Shown: positions 62,471-64,000 of the stretch, in pieces
Numbering within the stretch: position 1 is the first letter of the stretch
How the letters are laid out: each line of letters opens with the position of its first letter
Assembly (NCBI GenBank): GCA_038373865.1
Contig: JAXGGA010000461.1
Span: 62,001-126,000 of the forward strand
Length of the DNA stretch: 64,000 nt
Source: Uloborus plumipes
Lineage: Eukaryota; Arthropoda; Arachnida; Araneae; Uloboridae
Direction of reading: 5' to 3'
Notes under the pieces: model-generated
Told to the model about the DNA's origin: nothing
What the model saw: the letters and a program-made list of their open reading frames with translations, nothing else
Databases searched by the model: none
Program-made: the position numbers and the translations under genes

Positions 62471-64000
62471 AAGTTGGTGCACTAAACTTAGTAACGACTC
62501 AAAGATTTTCCTAGTAAACCTACTAAGAAACTGCTAGTAGCGTTGCAGGCAGGCCTGTTAAATCTTGTTCCCCCTCCCCCTCCCTGATATTTCATTAGAT
62601 TTTAAATAGGGATATTGGTTCTTATGATTTGGGTTTTACTGATGCAAGCAATACATTTTATTAATCGCTTTGACGATTAAACCAAAATTTACACATTTTC
62701 CCTAAATTGTTATTTTTAGCTAAGCAAACTGGAATGGAGGTTTCTTTCATGACTTTATAAAAAAGATTGTACTGGGCAAAAAGAAACATAACTGAGTGTC
62801 ATTTCTTTGTACTATTTGGTACGAAAATTATTTCAATCAAAACCTCTTTTTATTGCAACAGCAAAAGCGGACGCTTGTTATACCATTTTAAAAGAAAATT
62901 CTGCAAAGTAATAATTATAAAGATTTCAATTTCAGTCCTTATTATCATATATTCTTACTTTATCGTTTTTGAGTTTAATAACAGACCAGCTACAGAAGAT
63001 AGTAATTACGAAAAAAAGTGATAAATTTTAAGAATTATTAGTTACATGATCTTGGGTTTTCTTACCTAGATCTTAGGAATTTTATGAGTTCAGTCTTTTC
63101 TGCGTAAAATTCCAATGGCTCCCCTGGGAATAATATATATGCTTTCCTTGGTTATTTACTATGAATTTATTTGTAAATATGCAAAAAAGTACCTATTACT
63201 AAGTTTAACTTACTCTGTTACTCTGAGAAATAGTCACTGTGTTTTATGCATTCCCAGTTTTCCAGAGATTTTCTGACAATAGTGCAGCATTTTTTTCAAT
63301 AGTGTACCATATTTTAAGTACTTATTAGGCTATTTTTATTGTTTTAGAATTCCATGAATTCAGCTCATTACAAAAACCATTTTCTAGTTTCTTTGAATTC
63401 TATAATTTCATAATTCTATAATTAAAAAAATCATTTCCATGTCTCTTCGAATTTTATAAGCCCAAGTATATTAAAAATAAACAATTTTATTTTACTTAAA
63501 ATTGCGTAACTCTAAGTTAAAAACCATTTTCCTTCTCTGCTTTCTCTCTCTCTCTTTTTTCCATTATGCTATCACTTTAATCAAATTCTACTAAATATTA
63601 TCTAACGCACAATAATTTTCTCCTGCTAAAATTTTAGATTAACCAACCTGGAATTCAATTCTACATCAACAAATCAATAACGATTTTCACCTTACTTCCT
63701 AGTGTTTGTTAATTCGATCTCTAATTCAGATAAGTATTTAGTTACTTCTAGAAGATTGCTCTTTAATTTTTATGTGTCAGTCATTCAAAGTATCATGACT
63801 TGCTTGGTCCGGAATCATTAAAATTAAAAGATAAATAACTGACAGATCTCTGTTGAAAGGTTTATCTGAACAACAACAAAACAATGTAAAGAATTAAAAT
63901 GAATGTAATAGTTATACTGATGCAGTTTTTTTTTTTAATCGTTTGCCACATTTACTGTACATGTATAAGAATAAAATTAAAACCAAAACTCTCATTGGTT
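62471..64000. other. AT-rich sequence, no gene
   Basis: A short (CT)n tract near 63,540-63,557. An 84-codon frame at 62,767-63,021 has no recognisable feature. Confidence 0.5.

Overview
The window looks like metazoan nuclear DNA, most probably arthropod and possibly arachnid. It is strongly AT-rich, full of microsatellites, homopolymer runs, small inverted-repeat transposons and transposon remnants. It carries one clearly recognisable gene segment: the last coding exon of an Hmx (Nkx5-type) homeobox gene. The phylum call is inference from the style of the repeats and from the degenerate transposase; no marker fixes the species.

Layout. 1-11,044 is upstream sequence, probably intron of Hmx: AT-rich, with a degenerate coding-like patch (549-1105), a roughly 470-bp AAT/AAC microsatellite (4353-4820), a copy of a dispersed TACAGT-type repeat (7942-8435) and a pair of tandem CACGTG boxes (8884-8902). 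11,045-11,649 is the GC-rich terminal Hmx exon with a good splice acceptor, the homeodomain, the HMX-specific tail and a stop codon. A likely 3' UTR follows, with an AATAAA at 11,954. The remaining 52 kb holds no convincing host gene.

That gene-free part mixes two things. (i) Transposable elements: an apparent hAT-like composite (15.5-17.3 kb); two back-to-back fold-back elements (17.4-18.5 kb), the second an almost perfect palindrome with 298-bp arms; a three-level nest at 29.5-32.1 kb in which a hAT element with a perfect 8-bp target duplication sits inside the TACAGT repeat and itself contains another element and a 327-bp tandem duplication; a decayed cut-and-paste transposon at 42.7-45.7 kb whose transposase is split by a nested miniature element; and many small hairpins. 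(ii) Islands of higher-GC, non-repetitive DNA with clustered homeodomain-type TAAT/ATTA motifs (about 24.1, 26.4, 32.8, 35.3-36.1, 47.2, 51.3 and 56.0-56.5 kb). These could be conserved regulatory elements of the homeobox gene, but that can only be shown by comparison with related genomes.

No operon, CRISPR array, tRNA, rRNA or intact multi-gene system was found. The most interesting items are the near-perfect 298-bp palindrome, the TACAGT family with its internal short-period structure, the dated nest at 29.5-32.1 kb, and the putative enhancer islands.
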